Source of the DNA: Flavobacteriales bacterium
Lineage (GTDB): Bacteria; Bacteroidota; Bacteroidia; Flavobacteriales_F; PHOS-HE28
Reading direction: 5' to 3'
NCBI GenBank assembly: GCA_016699575.1
Contig: CP064979.1
Coordinates: forward strand, 1,860,001-1,924,000
Length of the DNA: 64,000 nucleotides
The notes beneath the pieces were generated by a model. The model saw only the letters and a program-made list of their open reading frames with translations. It made no database searches and was not told the origin of the DNA. Of the stretch, positions 53,722-62,931 are shown piece by piece. Numbering within the stretch: position 1 is the first letter of the stretch; every line of letters begins with the position of its first letter. The translations under genes were made by a program, and so were the position numbers.

Positions 53722-55707
53722 TCACTCCAGCACCACCACCCGTTCCTTCGGCACCTTCACACTATAGCCGAAGCGCCACTGCTGGTTGGTGCGGGGCCCC
53801 ACCGCGACCTTCCATGTCAGGAAGCCCTTCTCGGCGTTCACCTCGGCCCCGCCGTCCTCGTCCAGCTTCACTTCTATTTCGTTGCGAGCGGCCACTGGGA
53901 ACTGATCGGTGATGGTGAGTTCGATAGCCTGCGGCTTGTTGTTGCGCACGGCGATCTCCCAGCCCACGCTCTCGGTGCGTTTGTTGCCCACCACTTGCCG
54001 CTGGCTGAAGTCCTTGCGTTTGGTGCGCTGCACGCTCACGCCTTTGTCGCGGCCCAAGCTGATGTCCAGTGTGTCGCCCACACCACCGAGGTCGAGCAGG
54101 CTCTCGCCCACGTAGGTCCCCTCGAAGTAGATATAGGCCGGACCTGCGAGCAGGTTCAAACCCTCCCATCCTGTTACCTGTGCAAAGAGGAAGGCATCGA
54201 GGTCGAGCTTGGGGGTGCAGTAGTAACGGTAGGTGCTCTTCAGCTCCTGCTCCTGCACGCCCACTTGGTGGTTCTGGCCGTCGCTGGGGATGGTGTACGG
54301 CACGCTGATCGGGAACTCGAAAGTGGTGGTCCGCTGAACGACGGCTTCGGCCAGGCTCGTACTGGCGCTTACGTTCTCTATGGCATCGTAATCGTCCTCC
54401 CCGAATTCGATCTTTTGACGACGGATGCGACGAGTGCTGTTCAGTGACACCACGCCCGAGTGACCCGGCAGCAAATGGTCTGCCTCACCCGACATGCTTG
54501 GCATCGCCTCAATTTGCTTTGCGCTGAGCCTTTCGACACCCGACCTACGGATCTGTAGCTCTTTCAGCTCAATGGACACGGGCGCCATGTTCACGTTCAT
54601 GGTGCCGTTGTAGATGCTGAGGTGCTGGCTCTGATAGCCGATGTAGGTGAACTGCAGCGTGCGGCCCAACGCGGGAATAGCGATGGCGTAGTAGCCGTCG
54701 GCATTCGTGGCGGTGCCGTTGAGGATATTGCCCCCTGCATCCATCAGGGACACGGTGGCAAAGGGGAGCGGTTCGCCGGTGGTGGCGTCGCGCAATATGC
54801 CGCGCACATCGCGCACATTGGCGTTGTAGTTCTTCTCCGTGGCGTACGCGCTAGGTGGCATACCGAAGTCGAGGCGCCAGGTGCGCAGCTCCGGCATGAT
54901 CGCGTCTTTGTTCGGCTGGCCGCTACTGAGGGCAAGCTGCACATCCTTCCATTCCTCACCTGTGCTCTGGTACACCTGCGCTTTGTAGGTGAGCTGCAAC
55001 GGCTTAGTGATGTCGGCCACACGGATGTCGTAGCTCGGGCTCCAGCCGGCGCTGCGCACCATGTACTTGAGCGTGAGGGCGGCTTCAACAGCGGCGTTCG
55101 CGCTCACCTCCACGAGCACCTCGCTGGTTGCGCGCGCTTTCTTGCCCTGCACTTGGTTCAGTTGCAGTTGCAGCTTCCTGAGCTGTTCGTTCAGATCATC
55201 AACACGGGCATGGCGCTCCAATCGCTTCAGTGCGATACCCTCCTGCCGCGCCAGCAAGTAATCGTTAATGCTGCGCAGTTGCTCGAGGCTCAGCCCTTGG
55301 TCACCCGCAATGACGTCGTTCTTCGCCAACCGCGCGTCTTCTTTCTCAAGCACGGCCAAGAGACTGTTCTCCTTGGTCAGGTCGGCCTCCGCCGCCTTGA
55401 TCCTTGCCTTCAGCTCGGTCACTTCGGCGCGGTCCAGCTTTTCCTCCAGGTAGTTCAGCCGGTGCTGCACGCCCAGGATGGTGAATGAGCCGTTGCCGCT
55501 CACCTGGATGTTGGCGGGGTCCACCTCGTCGCTCAGCCCCGCAAACAGCAGCGTGCTTGTGCCCTTGGGCAGGTCGATACTGCCGGTGCGTGTGACCTCA
55601 GCACCGCTCAGGAACACCTTCACGGCAGTGATGCGGGTGGTGATGGGTTTTTCCGCGCCAAACGACAACAGGGGTGCTAACAACAGGGCGAGGGTCAGGG
55701 TTCGCAT
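53722..55707 (-). CDS. DUF4139/DUF4140 protein with inserted carboxypeptidase-regulatory-like domain
   Basis: 661 residues with a signal peptide (LTLALLLAPLLSFG). The N-terminal domain (ITAVKVFLSGAEVTRTGSI) matches DUF4140, followed by a coiled coil (EVTELKARIKAAEADLTKEN). The DUF4139 region includes MVRSAGWSPSYDIRV and, toward the end, NKRTESVGWEIAVRNNKP and RFGYSVKVPKERVV. Between them lies a CarboxypepD-regulatory-like domain (VRGILRDATTGEPLPFATVS). The family includes the mucoidy inhibitor A group; its function is uncertain. It ends convergently with the 52080 gene, one base apart. Confidence 0.85.
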   Translation of the reverse strand: MRTLTLALLLAPLLSFGAEKPITTRITAVKVFLSGAEVTRTGSIDLPKGTSTLLFAGLSDEVDPANIQVSGNGSFTILGVQHRLNYLEEKLDRAEVTELKARIKAAEADLTKENSLLAVLEKEDARLAKNDVIAGDQGLSLEQLRSINDYLLARQEGIALKRLERHARVDDLNEQLRKLQLQLNQVQGKKARATSEVLVEVSANAAVEAALTLKYMVRSAGWSPSYDIRVADITKPLQLTYKAQVYQSTGEEWKDVQLALSSGQPNKDAIMPELRTWRLDFGMPPSAYATEKNYNANVRDVRGILRDATTGEPLPFATVSLMDAGGNILNGTATNADGYYAIAIPALGRTLQFTYIGYQSQHLSIYNGTMNVNMAPVSIELKELQIRRSGVERLSAKQIEAMPSMSGEADHLLPGHSGVVSLNSTRRIRRQKIEFGEDDYDAIENVSASTSLAEAVVQRTTTFEFPISVPYTIPSDGQNHQVGVQEQELKSTYRYYCTPKLDLDAFLFAQVTGWEGLNLLAGPAYIYFEGTYVGESLLDLGGVGDTLDISLGRDKGVSVQRTKRKDFSQRQVVGNKRTESVGWEIAVRNNKPQAIELTITDQFPVAARNEIEVKLDEDGGAEVNAEKGFLTWKVAVGPRTNQQWRFGYSVKVPKERVVVLE

Positions 55708-55807
55708 GGGGTGGGTTCAAGGATGAAGATGCACAACGCATTGTCAATGCACAGCGTATGCGCGTGCACATCCCAACTTCGCGCCCGCCTGTACACCTCT
55801 GGTCGCC

Positions 55808-56539
55808 ATGCGTTCGGTCCACTTCCATGATCTCGGCCTCATCGACTACACCACCGCGTGGGACCTGCAGACGCGGCGTTTCCAGCAGACCATCGACCGC
55901 AAAGTGGCCAATCGCGACAAGACCGAGGAAGACCAAGTACCCACCGAGGACCACCTCTTCTTCTGCGAGCACCCGCATGTTTACACCCTGGGCAAGAGCG
56001 GCAAGCAGAGCCATTTGTTGTTGAACGCGGACGGTCTGCTCGAGCGGGGCGTGCAGTTCTTCCCGATCGACCGCGGTGGCGACATCACTTACCATGGTCC
56101 AGGGCAGATCGTGGGGTATCCCATCTTCGATCTTGACCATCACTTCACCGACATCCACCGCTTCTTGCGCACGTTGGAGGAGGCTGTCATCGGCACACTG
56201 GAGGTCTATGGCATCAAGGGCGGCCGGATCGATGGCCTTACCGGTGTGTGGGTCGACGCCGGCCAACCTGCGAAAGCACGGAAGATCTGCGCTTTCGGCA
56301 TCCGCGCAAGCCGGTGGGTCACCATGCACGGCTTTGCCTTCAATGTGAACACCGACCTCTCCTACTTCAACAATATCGTTCCCTGTGGAATTGCGGACAA
56401 GGGTGTGACGAGCCTTGCCTGGGAGCTGGGGCGGCAGGTGGACATGCACGAGGTGAAGGACCGGTTGAAGTTGGAGCTGGCGGACCTGTTCGATGTGGAA
56501 CTCGTGCCGGGCGCCACCCTGGCACTGCCACCGCAGTGA
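55808..56539 (+). CDS. lipB: Octanoyl-[ACP]:protein octanoyltransferase
   Basis: 243 residues. The catalytic region shows HPHVYTLGKSGK, RGGDITYHGPGQIVGYP, the Lys in KARKICAFGIRAS, and the Cys-His dyad contexts FNNIVPCGIADKG and WVTMHGFAFNV. It transfers octanoyl groups from acyl carrier protein to lipoyl domains of dehydrogenases; LipA completes the cofactor. The start MRSVHFHDLG at 55808 is consistent with family N-termini. It is slightly longer than E. coli LipB (213) because of an N-terminal loop. Confidence 0.95.
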   Translation: MRSVHFHDLGLIDYTTAWDLQTRRFQQTIDRKVANRDKTEEDQVPTEDHLFFCEHPHVYTLGKSGKQSHLLLNADGLLERGVQFFPIDRGGDITYHGPGQIVGYPIFDLDHHFTDIHRFLRTLEEAVIGTLEVYGIKGGRIDGLTGVWVDAGQPAKARKICAFGIRASRWVTMHGFAFNVNTDLSYFNNIVPCGIADKGVTSLAWELGRQVDMHEVKDRLKLELADLFDVELVPGATLALPPQ

Positions 56540-56558
56540 TCCCATCAATACGAGCGGC

Positions 56559-57224
56559 TCACTTGAGCACCACACGGATCATGTCCAGCTCCACCTCGAA
56601 GGAGCTTCCGGGGCGCTTGGCAAGTATCGTCTCCCGCAGGGCGTCCAATGTGGGGTAGTCGTTCCGCCCCACAAAGAGCCGCGCGTCATCGATCAACAAT
56701 ACGTGCGGGTAGGGTGAGACGAGGATGCTTGCCAGTTCCGCATCGATGGGACAGTCAACATCACCGCGCGCCGTAACCCCCGCGGAGTAGTGCCCGTCCA
56801 GAAAGAAGAGGGCCGTCGCGTCGAGCTTGGGTACCAGGTCCGCAAGAACTTTCCCGCTGTCGCCTTGGTGGATGGATACATGGCCATGGTCTTTGAACCG
56901 GGCCACGGCCTTGCGCCATAGCACCTCACTAAGCTCCACACTGTGGATGCGCTCGAACTTCCCGAGCTGCGCTCGCACCATGGCACCGAACGCGGTCCCC
57001 GTCTCGATCAACACCTTGGCCCCGCTCTGTTGGCGGTACCGCTCGATGATCCGCTGCTTGATCAGGTGAGGTACCGGCACTCCCCTAGTGCCGTTCTTTT
57101 CCCACCGGGTCAGCTCGTTGCTCGCCCTGTGATCGTAGTACAGGTCCCGGATGTCTTGGGGGATCCATTGCAGCAGTGGGGAGAGAAGGCGTTGCAGCAC
57201 GGCCGTGAAGGTACCGCCCAACAA
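56559..57224 (-). CDS. Class I SAM-dependent methyltransferase-like protein
   Basis: 221 residues. A Rossmann-like core is visible: VLIETGTAFGAMVRAQL (motif I), IHSVELSEVLWRKAVARF, HQGDSGKVLADLVPKL and ATALFFLDGHYSAGV. The FFLDGHYS step is common in TylF- and FkbM-like sugar methyltransferases. The substrate is unknown and catalysis is not proven from sequence. It is transcribed divergently from the serine hydrolase gene, with 32 bases between starts, and converges on lipB. Confidence 0.7.
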   Translation of the reverse strand: MLGGTFTAVLQRLLSPLLQWIPQDIRDLYYDHRASNELTRWEKNGTRGVPVPHLIKQRIIERYRQQSGAKVLIETGTAFGAMVRAQLGKFERIHSVELSEVLWRKAVARFKDHGHVSIHQGDSGKVLADLVPKLDATALFFLDGHYSAGVTARGDVDCPIDAELASILVSPYPHVLLIDDARLFVGRNDYPTLDALRETILAKRPGSSFEVELDMIRVVLK

Positions 57225-57244
57225 CGGGCGGTACTACAGGTGGC

Positions 57245-57252
57245 TACATTCG
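57245..57252 (+). promoter_or_regulatory. Putative -7 box for the serine hydrolase gene
   Basis: TACATTCG (TAnnTTCG) ends 4 bases before the ATG at 57257. If used it implies a leaderless transcript. Confidence 0.35.
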
Positions 57253-57256
57253 CTGC

Positions 57257-58426
57257 ATGCGCTTCCTCCGCAAGATCCTCCTCTGGCTCGCCGGCATCCT
57301 CGTGGTGCTCGCCGGGCTGCTCTATGCAACGGGCAACAAGCACATCCTCAGCGGTGTGCGCTTCACGTACCTCATTGGCCGCACCGCGCCCGAGATCGAC
57401 GACCGCGACTTCTTTCCCAGTGAACCGATCGCTGCACGCAACCCGCAACCTTGGCCCATGCACCGCATGAACGGCCAAGTGGCGCTCGCGACCGCCGATG
57501 AGGACAAGCTCAAAGAGCTGCACTCCGTTGGTTTCGTGGTGATCAAGAACGACAGCCTGCTCTACGAGAACTACTGGAACGGCTGGAACGCCGACAGCGT
57601 GAGCAACAGCTTCAGCGTGGCCAAGAGCTACGTGAGCCTGCTCACGGGCATCACCATGCAGGAAGGCAAGCTGGACAACGTGTTCCGGAAAGTCGGGGAG
57701 TTCCTGCCGGAGTTCGATGATGCCGACTGCAAGAAGGAGATCAACCTGCGACATGTGCTAACGATGAGCACCGGGCTCGACTGGAGCGAGAGCGGCGCCG
57801 ATCCGTTCAGCGACAACGCCAAGGGCTACTACGGCGACGACGTGCGCGCATTGTCGTTGGGCCAGCCCTGCCGTGATACGCCGGGAACCAAGTTCGACTA
57901 CATCAGCGGTAGCACGCAGGTAATGGCCGAGGTCTTGGAGAAGATCCATGGCCAACCCTTGGACCAACTGGTGCAGGAGAAGATCTGGGGACCGCTCGGC
58001 TCGGAGCACGAGGCGTACTGGGGCAAGGACCGCCCGGACGGTGACTTCAAAGCGTTCTGCTGCTTGTATGCTACCGCGCGCGACTTTGCCCGTATCGGTC
58101 AATTGTACCTCGACAGCGGTCTGTGGCGCGGCAAACGCATCCTTCCGTTGGAGTTCTGGCAAGCGAGCATCACACCCGCCGACCTTTCCGACGGAGATGG
58201 CCCTAACAAGCGCTACGGGTACTTCTGGTGGCTTGCTGAGCTGGACGGGAAACCCATCTGGTACTGCCGCGGCTTCCACGGCCAGTACGTGGTGGTGATC
58301 CCGCACGAGCGCACCGTGATGGTACGCACCGGCATGAAGCGCGAAGAGGTGAACAAACAGGGCCACCCGAAGGATGTGTTCGAGTGGATCAGGATCGCCC
58401 GGAACATCACTTCACAAGCCCGTTGA
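57257..58426 (+). CDS. Beta-lactamase-family serine hydrolase
   Basis: 389 residues with an N-terminal TM or signal anchor (ILLWLAGILVVLAGLLYATG). The nucleophile is S120 in FSVAKS (S-x-x-K), the second motif is Y215-I-S (FDYISGSTQ), and the third region is near WLAELDGKPIWYCRGFHGQ. The group includes DD-peptidases and esterases (class C-like), and its activity cannot be chosen from sequence. It is divergent from the methyltransferase-like gene. It is followed 6 bases later by the 134-residue hypothetical gene. Confidence 0.88.
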   Translation: MRFLRKILLWLAGILVVLAGLLYATGNKHILSGVRFTYLIGRTAPEIDDRDFFPSEPIAARNPQPWPMHRMNGQVALATADEDKLKELHSVGFVVIKNDSLLYENYWNGWNADSVSNSFSVAKSYVSLLTGITMQEGKLDNVFRKVGEFLPEFDDADCKKEINLRHVLTMSTGLDWSESGADPFSDNAKGYYGDDVRALSLGQPCRDTPGTKFDYISGSTQVMAEVLEKIHGQPLDQLVQEKIWGPLGSEHEAYWGKDRPDGDFKAFCCLYATARDFARIGQLYLDSGLWRGKRILPLEFWQASITPADLSDGDGPNKRYGYFWWLAELDGKPIWYCRGFHGQYVVVIPHERTVMVRTGMKREEVNKQGHPKDVFEWIRIARNITSQAR

Positions 58427-58432
58427 GCCAGG

Positions 58433-58837
58433 ATGAAGAAGGACATCATCGTTCCGAAGGTGGAGGGCGTGGCCATGGCCGTGGTGCGCGAGGAAGAGGA
58501 AGATGGAAGTGCGGCTTGGTACGTGTACCTGCTCAACCGGAAGGATGTCAGCCTGAGCAACGTCCTTGTCAGCTCCCAGGGTTACGGGCAGGTGAAGGAT
58601 GAGCAGGTGCGCACCAGCGAACTGCGGCACTACATCGAAGAGCTGCAACCGCTCCACTACGCCCGCATCGAGCGCATCATGGAAGATGTGTTCGCGCTCA
58701 GCAACCAGTACTGGCTGAGCTTCTACGTCGGCACCACCATCTTCGACAAGAAGTACATCTTCCTTCCGGAGAGCATCCAGGAAGAGAACTTCACCACCGT
58801 TCCGCTCATCAACAAGCGCGGTGTGCTCATCGAGTAG
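58433..58837 (+). CDS. Conserved hypothetical protein
   Basis: 134 residues, acidic, no signal peptide. It has two beta-rich parts: IIVPKVEGVAMAVVREEE and YWLSFYVGTTIFDKKYIFLP. An internal helix IEELQPLHYARIERIMEDVF is also clear. It resembles small proteins of Bacteroidota of unknown function, though I do not assign a family name. It starts 6 bases after the serine hydrolase stop, so the two are probably co-transcribed. Confidence 0.75.
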   Translation: MKKDIIVPKVEGVAMAVVREEEEDGSAAWYVYLLNRKDVSLSNVLVSSQGYGQVKDEQVRTSELRHYIEELQPLHYARIERIMEDVFALSNQYWLSFYVGTTIFDKKYIFLPESIQEENFTTVPLINKRGVLIE

Positions 58838-58885
58838 GGTCTTGGCTGCGGACTATCGGGCAACGGCGTGGAAGGTGTCGGCGCC

Positions 58886-58893
58886 TATCTTCG
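58886..58893 (+). promoter_or_regulatory. Putative -7 box for tRNA-Cys
   Basis: TATCTTCG (TAnnTTCG) lies 13 bases upstream of the tRNA 5' end. Confidence 0.5.
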
Positions 58894-58906
58894 CCGCCCG
58901 CTCAAC

Positions 58907-58977
58907 GGTCGCGTGGCCGAGTGGCTAGGCACAGCTCTGCAAAAGCTGCTACTGCGGTTCGAATCCGCACGCGACCT
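58907..58977 (+). tRNA. tRNA-Cys (GCA)
   Basis: A 71-nt cloverleaf: acceptor GGTCGCG/CGCGACC with discriminator U, D-arm GCCGAGTGGCTAGGC, anticodon stem CAGCT/AGCTG with loop CTGCAAA (anticodon GCA), and T-arm TGCGG/CCGCA. Discriminator U73 is a tRNA-Cys identity element. CCA is not encoded. Confidence 0.97.
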
Positions 58978-58987
58978 CGATCAACCG

Positions 58988-59012
58988 AATGCCTCGACAA
59001 TGTCGGGGCGTT
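58988..59012 (+). terminator. Hairpin terminator after tRNA-Cys
   Basis: A 10-bp stem with G-U pairs, AATGCCTCGA / TCGGGGCGTT, with a 5-base loop begins 11 bases after the tRNA. The tail has no long T run. Confidence 0.4.
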
Positions 59013-59019
59013 CGTGCGT

Positions 59020-60483
59020 TCAGGGGGTCTTGATGAACCGGGCTGCGCGAGGTGTGCCGAGCACTGGCTCCGTGACGAACGAATAAACACCCGTCCGCAA
59101 GTGTTCGATCCCGATGGCGCTCGTTGCCAAACGCCCGAAGTAGACCACGGCACCGTGCTGGTCAACGATCCGGAATGGTGTTCCGGGCTCTGCACCAACG
59201 ACGGAGATCCGATCGGAAACCAATGTGGGATAAATGCGAAGTGCCGGCTGTTGCGCACCATCCGCCAGCCCCACATCATCCACCACTTGGGCGCTCCGGT
59301 AGTGCACACTGTTCGTGGCCGCATCCTGCCAGACCAAGTGGAACACACCATCACGGAACGCAACATCCGGATTCTTCTGCGAAGTGGCCAGGGCGAGGTT
59401 CACCGTATCGGGGTCGGACATGCCGCCCCACCCTGACACGCTCCAACGGAAGAGGATCTCGAACTGGCCGACCTGTCCCTGCTGCCAGGCCACACCCAGT
59501 GTATCGCCAGCCCCCGCAATGCGGGGGTAGTTCTGGCTCTTGTTCATCGGCTGGCCCGGGTGCAGCTCTACAAGGGTCCCTGCGGCAAGTGTCGCTGGGT
59601 CGAAGCTGCGCCCATAGCTCTTGGTGCCGTTCACCTCCGCGCTCATGAAAACACAGTGCACACTGTCCGTAGCGAAATAGGCATCAGGTCCACTGCTCGG
59701 GCATGCGGCAATGGTCCATCCTGTTGGGTCCACCTCTGCCCCGTCCAAGAAGGAGGCCCCACCATTGTAAGAGACCGCCGCCCACACGGTGCGCAGATCA
59801 TTGAAGTTGTTGCGGAAAAGTGCGACCACCGTGTTCCCGTTCGCGACCACGGTACCGGTGCAACAATCGCACGCCTCGCCCAGCGCCACCGGTAGGCTCA
59901 CGGGCACCTCGGGCAGCACTGCGGTACCACCACCCGTCGTGCGCAGGAGGACATACTCGGCCTCTGACCAACCGATGACCGTCCGCATCACGAGTATCAC
60001 CGCTTCTCCGTTGTCCATCGATGCGACCGATGGCATCTTGTACTCGTGACCGACCGGGGGGTCGATGCGAAGAGTGTCCGTTGCTCCGGGGATACCCCCG
60101 CTCGTGCGGTGCAGATAGATGGGGCCCTCGGCCATCATGCCAGCCCCATAAACAGCCCATGCTCCGTTCGCGTCGGCAGCACTCTCGGGCCCGGTCCAGT
60201 CGAGCACATAGGGATGTCCCTCAACCTCCCCGCTGAGCTCGGAAAGGATCCAGTTGGCTCCGTCCTTAACCCCCATGCGCACTGTGTGCGTGGCATCATC
60301 ACCCCACAGGACCACCGCCTTTCCATCAGCCGTTGCGTGCACCCGTGGCCGCAAATAGTCCGATCCGCCAGGCCCCACCTGCTCCTCGGGGCCCCACATC
60401 AGGGTCTGGCCAAGTGATCTGCCGGGCAGCAGCCCAACTGCGATCATCACCACCGACGGGATCACAGCAACAGTATTCCTCAT
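59020..60483 (-). CDS. T9SS-exported BNR/sialidase-like protein
   Basis: 487 residues. The start at 60483 gives a signal peptide (AVIPSVVMIAVGLLPGRSLGQ). The body has Asp-box-like motifs within a propeller pattern (VSYNGGASFLDG, WSVSGWGGMSDP), common in BNR/sialidase-like domains, with no certain catalytic triad. The C-terminus is a T9SS sorting domain (LRIYPTLVSDRISVVGA, TGVYSFVTEPV). It overlaps the leader region of the following convergent or divergent genes: porZ starts 77 bases away on the plus strand. Ligand is unknown. Confidence 0.75.
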   Translation of the reverse strand: MRNTVAVIPSVVMIAVGLLPGRSLGQTLMWGPEEQVGPGGSDYLRPRVHATADGKAVVLWGDDATHTVRMGVKDGANWILSELSGEVEGHPYVLDWTGPESAADANGAWAVYGAGMMAEGPIYLHRTSGGIPGATDTLRIDPPVGHEYKMPSVASMDNGEAVILVMRTVIGWSEAEYVLLRTTGGGTAVLPEVPVSLPVALGEACDCCTGTVVANGNTVVALFRNNFNDLRTVWAAVSYNGGASFLDGAEVDPTGWTIAACPSSGPDAYFATDSVHCVFMSAEVNGTKSYGRSFDPATLAAGTLVELHPGQPMNKSQNYPRIAGAGDTLGVAWQQGQVGQFEILFRWSVSGWGGMSDPDTVNLALATSQKNPDVAFRDGVFHLVWQDAATNSVHYRSAQVVDDVGLADGAQQPALRIYPTLVSDRISVVGAEPGTPFRIVDQHGAVVYFGRLATSAIGIEHLRTGVYSFVTEPVLGTPRAARFIKTP

Positions 60484-60559
60484 GGATGCACGAAATTCGC
60501 CCTGCGCACAAGGTATGTGCTGCTGTTGCGTTAGGAACGCGCATCTGACCCCTCTGATA

Positions 60560-62929
60560 ATGAACCGTTCGACCCTGTACTTGCTCGTTTCGGCTTCCTC
60601 GCTCCTGCTGCCGCCATCCCTGAATGCGCAAGTGGCCATTGGTGAGTGGCGAGAGCACTTCCCCTACCGCCAGACCTTTAACGTCACTGAAGGGGGGGGG
60701 AAGGCTTGGTGTGCTTCACAGACCGCCGTTTTCAGTTTCGATCCGGCCACGTACGAGTTCGAGCGGCTGAGCAAGGTGAACCGGCTGAACGATGTGGGCA
60801 TCCGTTCCATGCGGTGGAACAATGCGCTCAGCATGCTGGTAGTGGGGTATGACAATGGCAACCTCGACCTGGTGAGCGCCGGTAGCACCTACAACCTTAG
60901 TGACATCAAGCGCAGCAGCATCCTGGGCGACAAGGGCATCAACCACATCCGTTTCGAGGGACCCCTTGCCTATTTGAGTTGTGGTTTCGGCATCGTGGTG
61001 GTGGACCTGTTCGCAAGGGAGATCCGGGAAACATGGCTTATCGGGCCCGGCGGCTCGCAGCTCATCATCAACGGAACCGAAGTGCATGGCGACAGTGTGT
61101 ACGCCGCCACGGAGAGTGGTCTGTATGCCGCCTTGCGCACCTCTCCGAACCTTGCGGCCTTCACCAACTGGCACAAGAACCAAGCTGTTCCCGTACCCAA
61201 CGGCGAGTACAGCGACGTGCTATCGTTCGGTGTGCGTTTGCTCGCGAACTATCGAAGCCCGCTTACCGATGCCGACACCTTGTACAGCTACGACGGTGCC
61301 TGGCAGAAAGTGGCCGGAATCGACCCACAGATCACGAACCTATCGCTCGAGAAGAACGTCAACGGCGATCGGCTGGTGATCACACACCGGTTCCATATCC
61401 AGTTGTTCGACAGCTCCTTGCAGGAAGTGCTGGCCCAGTACGGCTATGGAACACAAACACCCTTCCCGGCCACGGCCATTCCCAGCGAGAGCGGCCACCT
61501 GTGGATCGCGGACAGGGAGAACGGATTGGTGCGCGGTTATGGCAACAGCAATGGAGAGATGCTCTACCCCAACGGACCAGCGAAGACCAGTGCCATCGGA
61601 ATGAGCGCTTCAGGCGGGACCTTGTTCGTTGCCTCCGGTTCGGTGGCCACCAACTGGTCGAACAACTTCCGGAAGGACGGCGTGCACCACTTCAAGGACG
61701 GCGAGTGGCGCACCACCAGCAACGAGAACGATCCGCTGATGGCCACCGGCGCCAATTCCTACGGAGGGGCGGTCAACGACATCATGGCCGTGGCCGTGGA
61801 CCCGAAGGACCCGAACCACGCCTATGTGGGCTCGTGGGATGATGGTGTGCTCGAGTTCAACAACCGACAGCTCACCACCATTCACAACCAGGACAACAGC
61901 AACGGCGCCCTACAGATCTTCTCTCCGCTGGGCGGCGCGAACGCGGTGCTCATCGGGGGACTGGCGTTCGACACCGATGGCAATCTGTGGGTGAGCAACG
62001 CCAACGTCACAAACCCCGTTGTGGTGCGCAAAGCGAACGGCATTTGGAAGAGCTTCAACCCGGGCACGGTCCTCAACAACCAGACGTTGCTGGGCAACAT
62101 CGTGCCCGCCACCAACGGCTACAAGTGGTTCGTTCGCCCCCGCGGCAACGGCATCCTCGTTTTCAACGATGGCGGCACCATCGACAACACGAGCGACGAC
62201 CAATACAAGGTGCTGAACAACTTCGAGGGAAGCGGCGGCCTGCCCACTACCGATGTGCTGGACATTGCGGAGGACCTGGACGGCGAGATCTGGGTGGGAA
62301 CGGGCAAGGGCGTCGCTGTCTTCTACAACCCGGATGCGATCTTCACCAATAGCGATTTCGACGCACAGCAGATCCTCATCGAACAGGACGGCAACGTGCA
62401 GATCCTGCTGGAGACCGAGGTGGTGACCTGCGTTACGATCGACGCCGCCAATCGCAAGTGGCTCGGCACGGTGAGCAGCGGGGCATATCTCGTGAGCGCC
62501 GATGGCACCGTGCAACAACAGCACTTCACCATCGAGAACAGCCCGTTGCCCAGCAACAACGTCACCGACATTGCCATTGATGAAGTGACAGGTGACGTGT
62601 TCATCGCAACTGACCGCGGCATCGTGAGCTACCGGAGTGACGCCATTGGTAGCGCGGTGGAGGCCGACTGCGCCAAGGTGTATCCGAACCCTGTTCGCGA
62701 AAACCACACCGGGCCCGTGGCCATCACCGGGCTGGTGCGCGACAGTGAAGTGAAGATCACCGATATGAGCGGCAATCTTGTTTATCGCACGACGAGCCTC
62801 GGTGGGCAGGCTGTTTGGCCGGGAACCGACATGGTCGGCAATCGTGTGAGCAGTGGTGTGTACCTGGCCTTCAGCAGCAACAGCGATGGCTCGCAGAAGT
62901 GCATGACCAAGGTGCTGGTGATGCGTTGA
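60560..62929 (+). CDS. porZ: Type IX secretion system protein PorZ
   Basis: 789 residues. A signal peptide (LLVSASSLLLPPSLNAQ) is followed by two-component-regulator-type propeller repeats (LWIADRENGLVRGYG, DGNLWVSNANVTNP, DGEIWVGTGKGVAVFYNP, FIATDRGIVSYRSD) and a C-terminal sorting-like domain (AKVYPNPVRENHTGPVA ... SSGVYLAFSSNSDG). PorZ is a surface part of the T9SS attachment complex that handles A-LPS delivery in Porphyromonas. A nine-G run (60692-60700) encodes EGGGK near residue 45. porZ followed by recO is a familiar neighbourhood in this phylum. The frame upstream to 60482 is antisense-like. Confidence 0.85.
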   Translation: MNRSTLYLLVSASSLLLPPSLNAQVAIGEWREHFPYRQTFNVTEGGGKAWCASQTAVFSFDPATYEFERLSKVNRLNDVGIRSMRWNNALSMLVVGYDNGNLDLVSAGSTYNLSDIKRSSILGDKGINHIRFEGPLAYLSCGFGIVVVDLFAREIRETWLIGPGGSQLIINGTEVHGDSVYAATESGLYAALRTSPNLAAFTNWHKNQAVPVPNGEYSDVLSFGVRLLANYRSPLTDADTLYSYDGAWQKVAGIDPQITNLSLEKNVNGDRLVITHRFHIQLFDSSLQEVLAQYGYGTQTPFPATAIPSESGHLWIADRENGLVRGYGNSNGEMLYPNGPAKTSAIGMSASGGTLFVASGSVATNWSNNFRKDGVHHFKDGEWRTTSNENDPLMATGANSYGGAVNDIMAVAVDPKDPNHAYVGSWDDGVLEFNNRQLTTIHNQDNSNGALQIFSPLGGANAVLIGGLAFDTDGNLWVSNANVTNPVVVRKANGIWKSFNPGTVLNNQTLLGNIVPATNGYKWFVRPRGNGILVFNDGGTIDNTSDDQYKVLNNFEGSGGLPTTDVLDIAEDLDGEIWVGTGKGVAVFYNPDAIFTNSDFDAQQILIEQDGNVQILLETEVVTCVTIDAANRKWLGTVSSGAYLVSADGTVQQQHFTIENSPLPSNNVTDIAIDEVTGDVFIATDRGIVSYRSDAIGSAVEADCAKVYPNPVRENHTGPVAITGLVRDSEVKITDMSGNLVYRTTSLGGQAVWPGTDMVGNRVSSGVYLAFSSNSDGSQKCMTKVLVMR

Positions 62930-62931
62930 TC

